Below are positions 1 to 10,199 of a stretch of 64,000 nt of DNA, piece after piece; the first letter of the stretch is position 1, and every line of letters starts with the position of its first letter. The DNA comes from Antrihabitans stalagmiti (GTDB taxonomy: Bacteria; Actinomycetota; Actinomycetes; Mycobacteriales; Mycobacteriaceae), in NCBI RefSeq assembly GCF_016482825.1, contig NZ_JAEMNV010000004.1:124001-188000 (forward strand). The letters run 5' to 3'. The notes beneath the pieces are model-generated. The model saw only the letters and a list, made by a program, of their open reading frames with translations. It was not told the DNA's origin and made no database searches. The position numbers were made by a program, and so were the translations under genes.

Positions 1-1
1 T

Positions 2-292
2 TCGGGCTTGAAGTTCGATCCGGACGACAGCTCGGAACAGCTCGTCGTCGTCGCCGAACGTGGACCGGGCGCTGGCAAAGCCGATCCGCAGCCGATCGCG
101 GACACCGTCCGCGCGGCCATTGCGACTCGGCACGGTGTCACCGTTCGTGACGTTCTGTTGGTGCCCGCGGGAAGCATTCCTCGCACATCCAGCGGAAAGA
201 TTGCGCGTCGCGCATGCAAATCGGCGTACCTCGAAGGAACTCTCCGCGGTGGATACACCCAGACAGCCTTCCCGGACGCCGCTAACGATTAG
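2..292 (+). CDS. fadD32: FadD32 (FAAL32) long-chain fatty acyl-AMP ligase, C-terminal fragment
   Basis: Only the C-terminal ~96 residues lie in the window; the frame is open to the left edge. FadD32 activates the meromycolic acid as acyl-AMP and loads it on the N-terminal carrier domain of Pks13. The end carries [13 protein letters not shown], the A10-type motif of ANL enzymes whose lysine contacts the adenylate. It stops about 30 bp before pks13, the usual fadD32-pks13-accD4 order of mycolate producers. The family assignment comes mainly from this motif plus the neighbour, because the fragment is too short to separate FAAL from FACL enzymes by itself. Confidence 0.88.
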   Translation, partial: SGLKFDPDDSSEQLVVVAERGPGAGKADPQPIADTVRAAIATRHGVTVRDVLLVPAGSIPRTSSGKIARRACKSAYLEGTLRGGYTQTAFPDAAND

Positions 293-322
293 CTTCTACG
301 GGCGGGTAACTTGGTGGATCTG

Positions 323-3300
323 ATGACTGAACAAGAACACACGCCCTCAGACAGTGTTGGCGCTAGCTCGGACGGCGCGGTTGCGAAAGGCTCGGCTGCA
401 CAGAGCCTGGAAGTACACGGTTCGGACGGCGCAGAGCTGACCGTCGCCGAACTGCGCACCTGGCTACGCAACTGGGTCGCACAGGCGACCGGGCAACCAG
501 CGGAGAACATTGCCGACGACCGGCCGATGGAAGAATTCGGCCTGTCCTCGCGTGACGCCATCGCGTTGGGTGGTGAAGTCGAAGACCTGACCGGTGTGAT
601 GCTCACCGCGACGGTTGTGTACCAGCACCCGACGATCGCGTCGCTCGCGTCGCGCATCATCGAGGGCGAGCCGGATGCGCCGGAAGAGTCGAACGACGAC
701 TCCTTCTACACGTCTGCGGTCCCGGCCGGAGAGTCGCACGATATCGCGATCGTCGGCCTGTCGACCCGCTTCCCACACGCGGGCACGACGCCCGAGCAGA
801 CGTGGGAGTTTTTGATCAACGGCGGTGACGCGATCACCGAACTGCCGGAGGGTCGGTGGCAGGAGTTCACGTCCGATCCCGAGGTCGCGGCGCAGGTTGC
901 GAAGGCGAACACCCGCGGCGGCTACCTCGACGACATCAAGGGCTTCGATGCGGAGTTCTTCGCCATGTCGCCCACCGAGGTCGAGAAGGTCGATCCGCAG
1001 CAACGCCTCGCGCTCGAACTGACGTGGGAGGCCTTGGAGCACGCGCGGATTCCCGCAAGCAGCCTCAAGGGCACACCCGTCGGTGTGTTCATCGGCAGTT
1101 CGTCGCACGACTTCACGATGCTTGCCGCGATCGACCCCAACAACGGGTCGACGCCGTACGGACTGACCGGCGCAGCGTCGTCGATCATCGCGAACCGTGT
1201 CTCCTATTTTTACGACTTCCGCGGCCCGTCCGTCGCGGTCGACACCGCTTGCTCGTCGACGCTGGTTGCCGTTCATCAGGCGGTCCGTGCGTTGCGCAGC
1301 GGTGACGCCGATCTCGCGCTCGCGGGCGGCACCAACACTCTGCTCGCCCCGCTCGTCACCCTCGGGTTCGATTCGGTCGGCGCGGTCGCCAAAGACGGCA
1401 AGATCAAGGCCTTCTCGTCGGACGCCGACGGCATGGTTCGCTCCGAAGGTGGCGGACTCGTCGTACTCAAACGGCTCGAAGACGCCGAGCGTGACGGCGA
1501 CCCGATTCTCGCGGTCATTGCAGGTTCCGCGGTCAACTCCGACGGCCGCTCCAACGGCCTGCTCGCGCCGAACCCGGACGCCCAGGCCGATGTGCTGCGC
1601 CGCGCCTACCGTGATGCCGGCATCGCGCCGTCGGGCGTCGACTATGTCGATGCGCACGGCACCGGCACCATCCTCGGCGACCCGATCGAGGCGGACGCCC
1701 TTGCACGCGTCGTCGGTCGTGGTCGTGACAACGACAAGCCGATGTTGCTCGGCTCGGCGAAGACCAATTTCGGGCACCTCGAGTCCGCAGCCGGCGCCGC
1801 AAGCCTGACGAAGGTTGTCATGGCGATGCAGGAGAACAAGATTCCTGCCTCGATCAACTACGCGGGTCCGAACCCGTACATCCCGTTCGAGAAGGCCCAC
1901 CTCGAGGTTGTCGCCGAACCGACCGATTGGCCGCGCTACACGGGCACTGCCGTCGCAGGGGTATCGGGCTTCGGGTTCGGTGGCACCAACGCGCACGTCG
2001 TGCTCAAGGAGTACATCCCGGCTGTCGTGGACGCCGAGGTCTCGGACGAGGGTGCCCCCGACGCCATCGAGCAGGGTCAAGGTGCCCCCGACGCCGCGGT
2101 CGATGACGCTCGCGAGCCGTTGCCGGTCGTTCTCGTGCTGTCCGCCTACCTGCCGTCACGTCGCCGTCGCGCGGCTGCCGACCTTGCCGACTGGCTCGAA
2201 TCCGACGCAGGTGCGAACACCCCGCTCGAAGATGTCGGCCGCGCGCTCGCAAAACGTAATCACGGTCGTACCAGGGCCGTTGTGCTCGCGCGGACCCACG
2301 CCGAGGCGGTCACGGGCTTCCGGGCAGTCGCTGCTGGCAAGCTCGCGCAGGGCGTCTACTCGGCCGACTCACCCGCGACACAGGGTGCGGTCTGGGTGCT
2401 GTCCGGCTTCGGCGCACAGCACCGCAAGATGGCCAAGGACCTCTACCTCGCCAACGCCGTGTTCGCGAAGGCCATCGACGAGGTCGACGAACTGATCCTC
2501 GACGAGGCCGGCTACTCCGTGAAGGAGATGTACCTCGACGACGCGCAGGACTGGGATGTCGGCACGTCGCAGGTCGGCATCTTCGGCATCCAGATCGGCC
2601 TCGCCGCACTGCTTCGCCACCACGGTGCCGAGCCGTCCGCGGTCGTCGGGCATTCGCTCGGTGAGGTCGCGGGCGCGTACATCGCCGGTGGACTCGCGCT
2701 CGAGGACGCCGTTCGCGTGATCTGTGCGCGGTCGCGGCTGATGGGCGAAGGCGAGTCGATGCTGTCTGGCGACGCAATTCGCCGAATGGCTCTGGTCGAA
2801 TACAGCGCCGAGGAAATCGTCGGCGTGCTCAGCGAGTACCCGGACCTCGAGGTCGCCGTCTACGCCGCCCCGACGCACACGGTCATCGGAGGTCCGGAGC
2901 CGCAGGTCGAGGCGATCATGGCCCAGGCCGAGGCCGCAGGAAAGATGAACCGTCTGCTGCAGACGAAGGGCGCGGGCCACACGTCGCAGATGGACCCGCT
3001 GCTCGGTGAGCTCGCCGCCGAACTGGCAGGCATCGAGCCGACCAAACTGAAGCACGGCGTCTACTCGACCGTCGACAAAGAGACGTACTACCGTCCCGGT
3101 CACGAGGCGATTCACGGTGTCGACTACTGGGTCAAGAACATGCGCCACAGCGTGTACTTCACCAACGCTGTGAAGCAGGCCGTCGATACCGGCCACACCA
3201 CGTTCCTCGAGCTTGCGCCCAATCCTGTTGCGCTGATGCAGGTTGCCGCAACGACGTTCGCCGCCGGCCTGCACAATCCGCAATTGATCGGCACCCTCAA

Positions 3301-5431
3301 GCGCAAGGAAGACGAGCAACTCGGTGTGCTTATGGCGCTTGCTCAGCTCTACGTACACGGGCACAACGTCGACATCGACACGCTGTTCACGCCCGGCGAC
3401 TACGCAGACATCCCGCGGACGGCGTTCATCCGCAAGCCGTACTGGATCGATGCGCGCCTGAACAGCAGTGGCAACTCTCGGATCCCTGGTGCGCACGTCG
3501 CGCTGCCCGATGGTCGCCACGTCTGGGAGATCGACGCGACTGCCGCGACCGACCTCGCCGCGCTGGTGACAGCCGCTGCGACACAGGTACTTTCGGACGT
3601 GGCACTCGGTGCCTCGATCGCGCACGGTGTCGTCCCGACCGTGGGAACCCTGACGACGACGCTCAACCCGCACCCCGGTGGCGCATCGGTTCAGGTGCAC
3701 GCCAAGCAGGGTTCGGCGTTCACGCTGCTGTTCGACGCGGTCGTCACCTCCGGCGCGGAGTTGCCGCAGCCGGTTGTCGCCGCACCCGTTGCCGTTGTGG
3801 AAGAGGCAGACCCGGAAGCTCTGCCCGAGGTCGTCGAAACCTTCGGTGAGCGTTGGGATCCCAACGGCACCCAGACGTTGGAAGACCGACTTGCGTTCAT
3901 CGTCGCGGAGTCGATGGGCTATGCGCCCGAAGACATTCCGGTCGAGATTCCGCTGATCGAGCTCGGCCTCGACTCCCTGATGGGTGTTCGCATCAAGAAC
4001 CGCGTCGAGTACGAATTCGACATCCCGCAGTTGCAACTGCAGGTGGTCCGCGACGCGAACCTCATGGAGGTCGCGAAGTACCTGCGTTACGCGGTCGACA
4101 ACCGCGAAGAGGTCCAGGCGCTCGCCGACAAGCAGGCAGCGGAGAAGGCGGCTGCGGATGCTGCAGCCGAGGGTGCCGTGGTCGAGGGACCAGCGGTCGA
4201 GAGCCCAGCGGTCGAGGGACCGGTAGTTCTGGATACAGCGGGCGAACCAGTGCTCGCCGTCGAAGACACGACGGTGCTCGCCGAAGCCGAAGCGATCGTC
4301 AAGGAATCGGCACCGGAACCTGCGGCAGTGCTCGGTGGCAAGCAGGCGACGGCGGACGCAGCGGGTTCCGACGTGCCGCCGCGGGATGCTGCCGAGCGGT
4401 TGGCTTACGCGACCTGGGCTGTTGTCACGGGCGAGTCCGCCAAGGGCATCTTCAACACCCTGCCTGTGCTCGACGACGAAACGGGCGAGAAGCTCGCAGC
4501 TCGGTTGTCCGAGCGGGCGAAGGGCGAGATCACCCTCGACGACGTGCTCGACGCCGAGAACATCGAAGCACTTGCCGACGTGATTCGACCGCACCTCGAA
4601 GGTGGCATCGACGGGATCGTGCGCACACTTCGGGCTCGTCCCGAAGGCGCGACGACCACACCGGTGTTTGTGTTCCACCCGTCCGGCGGATCGACGGTTG
4701 CCTACGAGCCATTGCTCAAGCGGTTGCCTGCCGACACCCCGATGTACGGCTTCGAACGTGTCGAAGGTGAGATCGAAGACCGTGCGCGGCAGTACATTCC
4801 GGAGCTGCGCAAGATTCAGGGTGACGGTCCGTACGTGCTGTACGGCTGGTCGCTCGGAGCCGTGCTGGCCTTCGCGGTCGCCAAGCTGCTGCGTGCCGAA
4901 GGTGCCGACGTCCGCTTGGTCGGCATGATCGACCTCGCGCTGCCCGCCAACCCGCCTGCCGACGGTCCCGAGGAGGCGAAAGCGCGGCTGGAGCGGTACA
5001 CGGCATTCGCGAAGACGACCTACGGCGTCGACGCTCCGTTGCCGATGGACAAACTCGCCGGTGCCAGCGAAGAAGAGCAGATCCGGATAGTCATGGACCT
5101 GGTCAAGGTCAGCGGCGTCAAGATTCCTGGCGGCGTGATCGAACATCAGCGGACGTCGTTCATCGACAGCCGAGCACTCGCCAACGCGCAACCGTCGAAC
5201 TACGAGGGCGACGTCGTCCTCTACCTCGCCGAGCGCTACCACGACGGCATGATCGAGCTAGAGCCCGCCTACAAGCACCGTGCACCTCAGGGCGGTTGGG
5301 GTCCGTACTTGCCGAAGCTGGAGATCGTCGAGGTCGGAGGCGATCACATCCAGATCATCGACGAGCCGTACATCGCGAAAATCGGTAAGCACCTCACCGA
5401 CAAGCTCGTCACCATCTCGAAGGGGAACTGA
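323..5431 (+). CDS. pks13: Pks13 polyketide synthase, mycolic acid condensing enzyme
   Basis: Type I PKS of about 1702 aa that condenses the meromycoloyl chain with the AccD4-dependent carboxyacyl-CoA, giving the alpha-alkyl beta-ketoacid precursor of mycolates. Visible domains in order: N-terminal ACP (EFGLSSRD, phosphopantetheine Ser about 76); ketosynthase with DTACSS (Cys about 310), DAHGTGT (His about 445) and NFGHLE (His about 485); acyltransferase with GHSLGE (Ser about 778); second ACP with LGLDSLMG (Ser about 1218); an Ala/Glu/Val-rich linker; thioesterase with YGWSLGA (Ser about 1510) and GGDH (His about 1675). All catalytic residues are present. I chose ATG 323 because GGTGGA lies 5 nt upstream; TTG 311 and GTG 314 are in frame. 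accD4 follows after 4 nt. Confidence 0.97.
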   Translation: MTEQEHTPSDSVGASSDGAVAKGSAAQSLEVHGSDGAELTVAELRTWLRNWVAQATGQPAENIADDRPMEEFGLSSRDAIALGGEVEDLTGVMLTATVVYQHPTIASLASRIIEGEPDAPEESNDDSFYTSAVPAGESHDIAIVGLSTRFPHAGTTPEQTWEFLINGGDAITELPEGRWQEFTSDPEVAAQVAKANTRGGYLDDIKGFDAEFFAMSPTEVEKVDPQQRLALELTWEALEHARIPASSLKGTPVGVFIGSSSHDFTMLAAIDPNNGSTPYGLTGAASSIIANRVSYFYDFRGPSVAVDTACSSTLVAVHQAVRALRSGDADLALAGGTNTLLAPLVTLGFDSVGAVAKDGKIKAFSSDADGMVRSEGGGLVVLKRLEDAERDGDPILAVIAGSAVNSDGRSNGLLAPNPDAQADVLRRAYRDAGIAPSGVDYVDAHGTGTILGDPIEADALARVVGRGRDNDKPMLLGSAKTNFGHLESAAGAASLTKVVMAMQENKIPASINYAGPNPYIPFEKAHLEVVAEPTDWPRYTGTAVAGVSGFGFGGTNAHVVLKEYIPAVVDAEVSDEGAPDAIEQGQGAPDAAVDDAREPLPVVLVLSAYLPSRRRRAAADLADWLESDAGANTPLEDVGRALAKRNHGRTRAVVLARTHAEAVTGFRAVAAGKLAQGVYSADSPATQGAVWVLSGFGAQHRKMAKDLYLANAVFAKAIDEVDELILDEAGYSVKEMYLDDAQDWDVGTSQVGIFGIQIGLAALLRHHGAEPSAVVGHSLGEVAGAYIAGGLALEDAVRVICARSRLMGEGESMLSGDAIRRMALVEYSAEEIVGVLSEYPDLEVAVYAAPTHTVIGGPEPQVEAIMAQAEAAGKMNRLLQTKGAGHTSQMDPLLGELAAELAGIEPTKLKHGVYSTVDKETYYRPGHEAIHGVDYWVKNMRHSVYFTNAVKQAVDTGHTTFLELAPNPVALMQVAATTFAAGLHNPQLIGTLKRKEDEQLGVLMALAQLYVHGHNVDIDTLFTPGDYADIPRTAFIRKPYWIDARLNSSGNSRIPGAHVALPDGRHVWEIDATAATDLAALVTAAATQVLSDVALGASIAHGVVPTVGTLTTTLNPHPGGASVQVHAKQGSAFTLLFDAVVTSGAELPQPVVAAPVAVVEEADPEALPEVVETFGERWDPNGTQTLEDRLAFIVAESMGYAPEDIPVEIPLIELGLDSLMGVRIKNRVEYEFDIPQLQLQVVRDANLMEVAKYLRYAVDNREEVQALADKQAAEKAAADAAAEGAVVEGPAVESPAVEGPVVLDTAGEPVLAVEDTTVLAEAEAIVKESAPEPAAVLGGKQATADAAGSDVPPRDAAERLAYATWAVVTGESAKGIFNTLPVLDDETGEKLAARLSERAKGEITLDDVLDAENIEALADVIRPHLEGGIDGIVRTLRARPEGATTTPVFVFHPSGGSTVAYEPLLKRLPADTPMYGFERVEGEIEDRARQYIPELRKIQGDGPYVLYGWSLGAVLAFAVAKLLRAEGADVRLVGMIDLALPANPPADGPEEAKARLERYTAFAKTTYGVDAPLPMDKLAGASEEEQIRIVMDLVKVSGVKIPGGVIEHQRTSFIDSRALANAQPSNYEGDVVLYLAERYHDGMIELEPAYKHRAPQGGWGPYLPKLEIVEVGGDHIQIIDEPYIAKIGKHLTDKLVTISKGN

Positions 5432-5435
5432 CTCA

Positions 5436-6980
5436 GTGAGCACTACGGCCGAGAAGCTCGCCGAACTGCGTAGGCGGATGGCTCTCTCCCAGGAGCCCGC
5501 CGGCGAAGCCGGTGCAGCGAAGCGCGCCAAAAAGGGTATCCCCAGCGCGCGCGAGCGCATCAACATGCTGATGGATCCGGGCTCGTTCGTCGAGATCGGC
5601 GCACTGGTCCGGCAGTCGAGCGACCCGAAGGCACTGTACGGCGACGGAGTTGTCACCGGTCATGGGCTTGTCGAAGGTCGTCCGGTCGCTGTCTTCTCCC
5701 ACGATCAGACGGTCTTCGGCGGTTCGGTCGGCGAGATGTTCGGTCGCAAGGTGTCCGCGATCCTCGAGTTCGCCGCGAAGATCGGTTGCCCTGTTGTCGG
5801 GATCAACGACTCCGGCGGTGCGCGCATCCAGGACGCGGTGACATCGCTCGCGTGGTACGCCGAGATGAGTCGCAGGCACGAACCGCTGCTCGGCGTGGTT
5901 CCGCAGGTCTCGATGATTCTCGGTAAATGCGCAGGTGGCGCCGTGTATGCGCCCATCACGGGCACCGAGACGCTCGTCGCGACCGAAGACTCCTACATGT
6001 TCGTGACCGGCCCCAACGTCATTCGTGACGTCATGGGTGAGGACGTCACGCTCGAAGAACTCGGCGGCGCGCGAAATCAGATGGAGTACGGCAACCTGCA
6101 CCACGTTGCCGTCGACGAGAAGGCTGCGTTCGAGTGGGTTCGCGCCTACCTCGGCTTCCTGCCGTCCAGCTGCCAGGAGCAGCCCCCGATCGTCAATCCA
6201 GGTCTGGAGCCGGAGGTGACGGCGAGCGACCTCGAACTCGACTCGATCATCCCGGACGCCGACAACGCCGGCTACGACATGCACGACATCCTGCTCCGCA
6301 TCTTCGACGACGGCGACTTCCACGAGGTCGGCGCAGACGTTGCGCGGAACATGATCACCGGTTTCTCGCGGGTGGACGGTCGGACGGTCGGCGTAGTTGC
6401 GAGCCAGCCCCTCGTGCTCAGTGGTGCGATCGACGCGCGGTGCTCCGACAAGGCTGCTCGATTCGTCCGCATCTGCGATGCCTACGAGATTCCGCTTGTG
6501 TTCGTCGTCGATACGCCCGGTGTGTTGCCCGGCGTCGAAGAGGAGAAGATCGGCGTCATCCGGCGCGGCGGTCGCTTCTTCTTCGCCGTCGTCGAGGCGA
6601 CTGTGCCGAAGGTGACGATCATCGTGCGCAAGGCCTACGGCGGCGCGTATGCGGTGATGGGGTCCAAGCAACTCGGCACCGACCTCAACTTCGCCTGGCC
6701 GACTGCCCGCATCGCGGTGATGGGCGCAGAGAGTGCGGTCAGCATCCTGTTCCGTCGCCAGGTCCAGGAGGCGGGCGAAAACGGTCCGACCGTGCGCAAG
6801 AACTTGATCGACTACTACAACGCCACCATCCCGACCCCATGGGTTGCGGCGGAGCGTGGCTACATCGATGCCGTCATCGAGCCGTCGCAGACCCGCCTGG
6901 AGCTACGCAAGGCGATGAAACTGCTGCGCGACAAGCAGGTGAGCCGGATGCCGCGCAAGCATCGCTTGATGCCGATCTAG
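5436..6980 (+). CDS. accD4: AccD4 acyl-CoA carboxylase carboxyltransferase (beta) subunit
   Basis: Carboxyltransferase subunit of about 514 aa. With a biotinylated alpha subunit (AccA3 in mycobacteria, not in this window) it makes the long-chain 2-carboxyacyl-CoA used by Pks13. The protein shows the two-lobed carboxyl_trans fold, with [14 protein letters not shown] in the N lobe and [15 protein letters not shown] plus GAESAVSI in the C lobe. The frame is open further upstream inside pks13, but GTG 5436, four nt after the pks13 stop with AGGGG just upstream, gives the expected N-terminus ([14 protein letters not shown]). Together these suggest translational coupling to pks13. Confidence 0.95.
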   Translation: MSTTAEKLAELRRRMALSQEPAGEAGAAKRAKKGIPSARERINMLMDPGSFVEIGALVRQSSDPKALYGDGVVTGHGLVEGRPVAVFSHDQTVFGGSVGEMFGRKVSAILEFAAKIGCPVVGINDSGGARIQDAVTSLAWYAEMSRRHEPLLGVVPQVSMILGKCAGGAVYAPITGTETLVATEDSYMFVTGPNVIRDVMGEDVTLEELGGARNQMEYGNLHHVAVDEKAAFEWVRAYLGFLPSSCQEQPPIVNPGLEPEVTASDLELDSIIPDADNAGYDMHDILLRIFDDGDFHEVGADVARNMITGFSRVDGRTVGVVASQPLVLSGAIDARCSDKAARFVRICDAYEIPLVFVVDTPGVLPGVEEEKIGVIRRGGRFFFAVVEATVPKVTIIVRKAYGGAYAVMGSKQLGTDLNFAWPTARIAVMGAESAVSILFRRQVQEAGENGPTVRKNLIDYYNATIPTPWVAAERGYIDAVIEPSQTRLELRKAMKLLRDKQVSRMPRKHRLMPI

Positions 6981-6992
6981 CAGCAACCCCTC

Positions 6993-7043
6993 GAGCGAAT
7001 GTGACATCCGTCCCGCATAGCGGTACCGCTGTCACATTCGCTC
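6993..7043. repeat. Palindromic intergenic repeat, family 1, copy 1
   Basis: Arms GAGCGAATGTGACA (6993-7006) and TGTCACATTCGCTC (7030-7043) are perfect reverse complements. The asymmetric centre contains CCCGCATAGCGGTACCG. The same element occurs at 8069-8121 and 10139-10190 in the same orientation. It lies between convergent accD4 and the AbiEi-like gene and holds that gene's stop codon (TCA on the + strand at 7032-7034). It may act as a bidirectional terminator or a REP-like element. Confidence 0.9.
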
Positions 7044-8006
7044 TGCGCTTTTGATGTGAACGTTCGGCCGAGGCCGCCCGCAGGCTCGTTCGTAGCCGGC
7101 TCGAAGCTGTGCTTCGACGAGGAGCGGCTCGTCCGACAGCTGCGTCGGCAAGTGCGTCACGACCTCGATTCCGCAGGCCAACATACGTTCTCGACGACGA
7201 ACAGTCGCCACATGGTCGCGAACGGACATGTGGTGGGCAAGCGAATCGATCTCCCACGCCATCGCGACACTGTCGATCCAGCCGTCCGGGCGCGCTATGA
7301 ACTCGCCTGTGCCGGAGACGATGTCGGGATTGTGGACCATCGTGGGAAGTCGAAAACCGCGATAGAGCTTGCGTGCGCGCAACTCTGCGATGGAGTGCGC
7401 GTTCGCGCTGAGTTCGCCGAGAACGGTGCGAGGTAAGGCACTCCCGCGATCGCTGCCGGCGGCCAACTCGTCGACCAAGGCTTGCAAGGAGGTGTCGCCG
7501 CGCTGTAGAACTCTGGTCAGGGCCGTACGGCATAAATCGGCGGATGTCATCCGTCTACAGGCGTCCAGTACTGCCCGCTCGATCGGCGCGCACCGCAACG
7601 AACCGCGCTTTGCACCGTTCGGCATGCGCCATGTCCGCTCGATGTGAACGAACGCGGTCGGTGTTCGCGACCGGGTGTGCGGGATCAGGACATGAGCGTT
7701 GCTTCCCGCTATTTCGAAGCCGTATGCGGCGAGAGCGCTCGTACCTGTCAGCAGAGCGTCGTCACCGCCGTACAGCAGCGCCGCGATACTGCGTTGTCGC
7801 TGCGACGGATGGCCGTTGTGCAGCACGACAACGCCGGGCAGGATACGTTGCCAGACGCCGCCGTTGCCACACCGGCGCGCGATCGAGCTACGCGCCATTC
7901 CCAGCTGCTGCAATGTGGTCGACAGGACGACTCCATCGCAGCTGGCATTCACTAGTCGATCGAGTTCGCCCCCGCGCATGTGCCGATCATGCCCGAGGTG
8001 GATCAT
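7032..8006 (-). CDS. AbiEi-antitoxin-like / DUF559-like protein
   Basis: A 324-aa cytoplasmic protein. The N-terminal ~100 residues resemble the winged-helix region of type IV AbiEi antitoxin-like proteins (TTLQQLGMARSSIARRCG, then WQRILPGVVVLHNG). The C-terminal part (IARPDGWIDSVAMAWEIDS and later RRRERMLACGIEVV) resembles the Vsr/DUF559 nuclease-like fold, with acidic residues around D/E-x-D. No AbiEii-type toxin gene is adjacent, so this is probably a stand-alone actinobacterial family rather than a proven toxin-antitoxin unit. The last codons and stop lie inside the palindromic repeat. Start ATG 8006 is uncertain; an in-frame ATG ten codons later is the alternative. The family call is from remembered sequence character, not a search. 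Confidence 0.6.
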   Translation of the reverse strand: MIHLGHDRHMRGGELDRLVNASCDGVVLSTTLQQLGMARSSIARRCGNGGVWQRILPGVVVLHNGHPSQRQRSIAALLYGGDDALLTGTSALAAYGFEIAGSNAHVLIPHTRSRTPTAFVHIERTWRMPNGAKRGSLRCAPIERAVLDACRRMTSADLCRTALTRVLQRGDTSLQALVDELAAGSDRGSALPRTVLGELSANAHSIAELRARKLYRGFRLPTMVHNPDIVSGTGEFIARPDGWIDSVAMAWEIDSLAHHMSVRDHVATVRRRERMLACGIEVVTHLPTQLSDEPLLVEAQLRAGYERACGRPRPNVHIKSAERM

Positions 8007-8068
8007 CGCGCTCGGCAGCTGACCTGGGGAAATGGTAAGCCTGTGGATAACTTTCGTGCCAAAATCGC

Positions 8069-8121
8069 GGAGCGAATGTGACAGTGGACCCGCATAGCGG
8101 TACCGATGTCACATTGGCTCC
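8069..8121. repeat. Palindromic intergenic repeat, family 1, copy 2
   Basis: Arms GGAGCGAATGTGACA (8069-8083) and TGTCACATTGGCTCC (8107-8121), one mismatch. The centre GGACCCGCATAGCGGTACCGA is identical with copy 3. It lies between two genes on the - strand and encodes the last three codons and stop of the tetR gene (TCA at 8109-8111). Confidence 0.9.
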
Positions 8122-8768
8122 GCCAGAATTCCACTACACAGCGAATTGCCCAGCCAACCTTCGTAGTCTGCGGTCGACCACCCCCGGCGACCGGTCAGCA
8201 GTTCCCATACCTCGACGCTGTTGAGGGTCCAGACGATGTCCGCCGCCCGCTCGACGCTCAGTTCGCTGCGTAGCGCTCCCAACTCGTTCGCGCGCCGGGC
8301 GACCATCGTTGCGCCGACGAGCCGTTCGCCGTCGATGGTCCTCAGGTGTGCGACGAGGTCGGCGTCTCCCGCGCCGGCACCGGCTGTCACGGCGACCAGC
8401 AGCGGACCCAAGCGCTCCATCAACTCGACGCCGAGTCGCGCGTAGGCCTGGAGAAAGCGCGCGGCATCGGGGTCGGCGTACATAGCGACGACGTGTGGAC
8501 GCTTGGCGAGCGGGATCGGTAGATCGTCGCCGACGAGACGAACGTCGTAGATCCGCTTGAGCAACGCGGCCTTCGAGCCGAACGTGTTGTAGACGGTCTG
8601 CGTCGATACCTGCGCCGTCTTCGCGATCTCTGCCATTGTCGTTGCGCCGTAACCACGTTCGATGAACAGCACATACCCCGCTTCGATGATTCGGTGCTGC
8701 GTCAATGCCGTTTGTTCGGCGCGCAGTGGGCTGACGTAGGAGCGGGCGTCGGACGCGGACGAATTCAT
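8109..8768 (-). CDS. TetR-family transcriptional regulator
   Basis: A 219-aa regulator with an N-terminal TetR DNA-binding domain. The helix-turn-helix is visible as TTMAEIAKTAQVSTQTVYNT followed by FGSKAALLKRIYD at about residues 45-80; the ligand-binding C-terminal half has no recognisable specificity. It is divergent from the glycosyltransferase at 8835, so it probably represses that gene and itself. ATG 8768 was chosen as the only start just before the HTH-containing region that leaves the divergent intergenic space free; the frame stays open upstream. Its final residues and stop codon come from the palindromic repeat. Confidence 0.85.
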   Translation of the reverse strand: MNSSASDARSYVSPLRAEQTALTQHRIIEAGYVLFIERGYGATTMAEIAKTAQVSTQTVYNTFGSKAALLKRIYDVRLVGDDLPIPLAKRPHVVAMYADPDAARFLQAYARLGVELMERLGPLLVAVTAGAGAGDADLVAHLRTIDGERLVGATMVARRANELGALRSELSVERAADIVWTLNSVEVWELLTGRRGWSTADYEGWLGNSLCSGILAEPM

Positions 8769-8792
8769 TTGAACCACACTCAATCGATTTGC

Positions 8793-8812
8793 GTATGTCT
8801 CCAAGAGAGTAC
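8793..8812. promoter_or_regulatory. Candidate TetR operator
   Basis: Imperfect palindrome GTATGTCTCCAAGAGAGTAC centred between the divergent tetR (start 8768) and glycosyltransferase (start 8835). The arms TCTC/GAGA and GTA/TAC match. The position is right for an operator controlling both genes, but this is inference from symmetry only. Confidence 0.4.
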
Positions 8813-8834
8813 GAGCCCCAGAGGAGACAGCACA

Positions 8835-10136
8835 ATGGCAACCTTCCTGTTCGCATCCATAGCCGTCCAGGCCCACACGACGAATCCACTTCCGATAGCC
8901 GCGCGTTTGGTCGAACGCGGGCATCGAGTGCTGTGGTATTCCGGCAAGGCGTTCCACGATCGCATCGCCGCAATCGGGGCCACGCCGCTGCCGTACGTCG
9001 ACGCGCCGGACTTCAGCGGCCACGACATCTTCGAGTTCTTTCCCGAGTTCAAGGGGATGTCAGGGCCGAAGCAGATCGGCCTCGCATTCGACCGGATCTT
9101 CGTCGGGCACGCACCGCACCGCGTCGCCGACCTGCGAGCGATCATCGCAGCGGAACGAACCGAAGGACGATCGGTCGACGCGATGCTGACCGAGGGTCTG
9201 AGCTATGGCGTCGGCATGGTGTCCGAACTCGAAGGGGTCCCGTGGGCCACCTTCGCCGACGGACCCCTTCCGTACGCCGACGCGGACACGCCTCCGTTCG
9301 GGCCCGGGATGATGCCGATGGCTGGGCCGATAGGACGACTACGCAATCGACTCGTGCGTACGATCGCCGCGAAGGTGATCTTCAAGAACGCCGAGCGGAC
9401 CTACGACGCCATTCGCGCCGACCTCGGCCTGCCTCGTGACCCCAATTCCGCGTTGGACTCGGTCGCATCACCGATGCTGCACATGCAGGGCTGCACACCG
9501 GCGTTCGAGTACCCACACGCCGACCTGCCCTCGCATATCAACTGGATCGGCGCACTGAAGCCGGACCCGACCACAGGCTGGGTCGAACCCGCATGGTGGT
9601 CCGACCTCGGGACCGACCGCAAACCAGTCGTGCACGTGACCCAGGGCAGTCTCCGACCCGATATGACCGAGCTGGTTGTCCCTGCCATCCGTGCGCTCGC
9701 CGACGAGAACGCGCGGGTTATCGTGACGACGGGTGGACCGAGCCGGTCGGCAGTCGAGACCGCCTACGGCCAAGCGTTGCCATCCAATTGCATTGTCGAG
9801 CAATGGATTCCGTACGACGAGATCCTTAACAAGGCCGACGTCTTCGTCACCAACGGTGGCTACACGGGTGTCACGTTGGCGTTGTCGCACGGTGTCCCGA
9901 TCGTGCAGGCGGGCACAACGGAGGAGAAGGCGGAGATCGCTGCCCGCATCCAGTGGTCCGGCGTCGGGCTACGCCTCGGCAAGACGGGGCCGGCACCCGA
10001 TAAGGTCCGCGCCGCGGTCCGCAGAGTGCTCGACGAGCCAGGCTTCCGGGTAGCCGCCCGAAAAGTGCAGGCCGAGATGGCAACCCACGATTCGAGCAGA
10101 GAAGCCGCGGACCTGCTGGAGAAGCTGGCGAGCTGA
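8835..10136 (+). CDS. UGT/MGT-type glycosyltransferase (GT1, GT-B fold)
   Basis: A 433-aa protein of the macrolide/UDP-glucuronosyl-type glycosyltransferase family. It begins MATFLFASIAVQAHTTNPLP, typical of the GT1 acceptor domain. The C-terminal donor domain has VVHVTQGSLRP, IVTTGG, VEQWIPYDEILNKADVFVTN and GGYTGVTLALSHGVPIVQAG, matching the GT1 signature region. It probably sugar-tags a small molecule such as a xenobiotic, lipid or antibiotic; donor and acceptor cannot be read. ATG 8835 has AGGAGA 7 nt upstream. The divergent TetR gene suggests inducible expression and a detoxification role. It ends three bases before repeat copy 3. Confidence 0.85.
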   Translation: MATFLFASIAVQAHTTNPLPIAARLVERGHRVLWYSGKAFHDRIAAIGATPLPYVDAPDFSGHDIFEFFPEFKGMSGPKQIGLAFDRIFVGHAPHRVADLRAIIAAERTEGRSVDAMLTEGLSYGVGMVSELEGVPWATFADGPLPYADADTPPFGPGMMPMAGPIGRLRNRLVRTIAAKVIFKNAERTYDAIRADLGLPRDPNSALDSVASPMLHMQGCTPAFEYPHADLPSHINWIGALKPDPTTGWVEPAWWSDLGTDRKPVVHVTQGSLRPDMTELVVPAIRALADENARVIVTTGGPSRSAVETAYGQALPSNCIVEQWIPYDEILNKADVFVTNGGYTGVTLALSHGVPIVQAGTTEEKAEIAARIQWSGVGLRLGKTGPAPDKVRAAVRRVLDEPGFRVAARKVQAEMATHDSSREAADLLEKLAS

Positions 10137-10138
10137 AC

Positions 10139-10190
10139 GGAGCGAATGTGACACCGGACCCGCATAGCGGTACCGATGTCACATTCGCTC
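10139..10190. repeat. Palindromic intergenic repeat, family 1, copy 3
   Basis: Arms GGAGCGAATGTGACA (10139-10153) and TGTCACATTCGCTC (10177-10190), with the same centre as copy 2. It occupies almost the whole gap between the convergent glycosyltransferase and emb genes, consistent with a bidirectional terminator. Confidence 0.9.
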
Positions 10191-10199
10191 AGCGCAAAC

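Noticed and set aside
464-2080. 538-aa open frame on the - strand inside pks13
   Set aside because: Shadow frame in GC-rich sequence; the + strand encodes intact ACP and ketosynthase domains over the same bases.
2369-5242. 957-aa open frame on the - strand inside pks13
   Set aside because: Antisense of the AT, linker and thioesterase region; composition (Arg/Val/Asp rich, no domain) is typical of a shadow ORF.
7032-8006. A complete type IV toxin-antitoxin system
   Set aside because: Only the AbiEi-like protein is present; no nucleotidyltransferase-type AbiEii toxin gene is adjacent.
6993-10190. Integron attC sites
   Set aside because: The palindromes lack the GTTRRRY/RYYYAAC core sites and no integrase is present.
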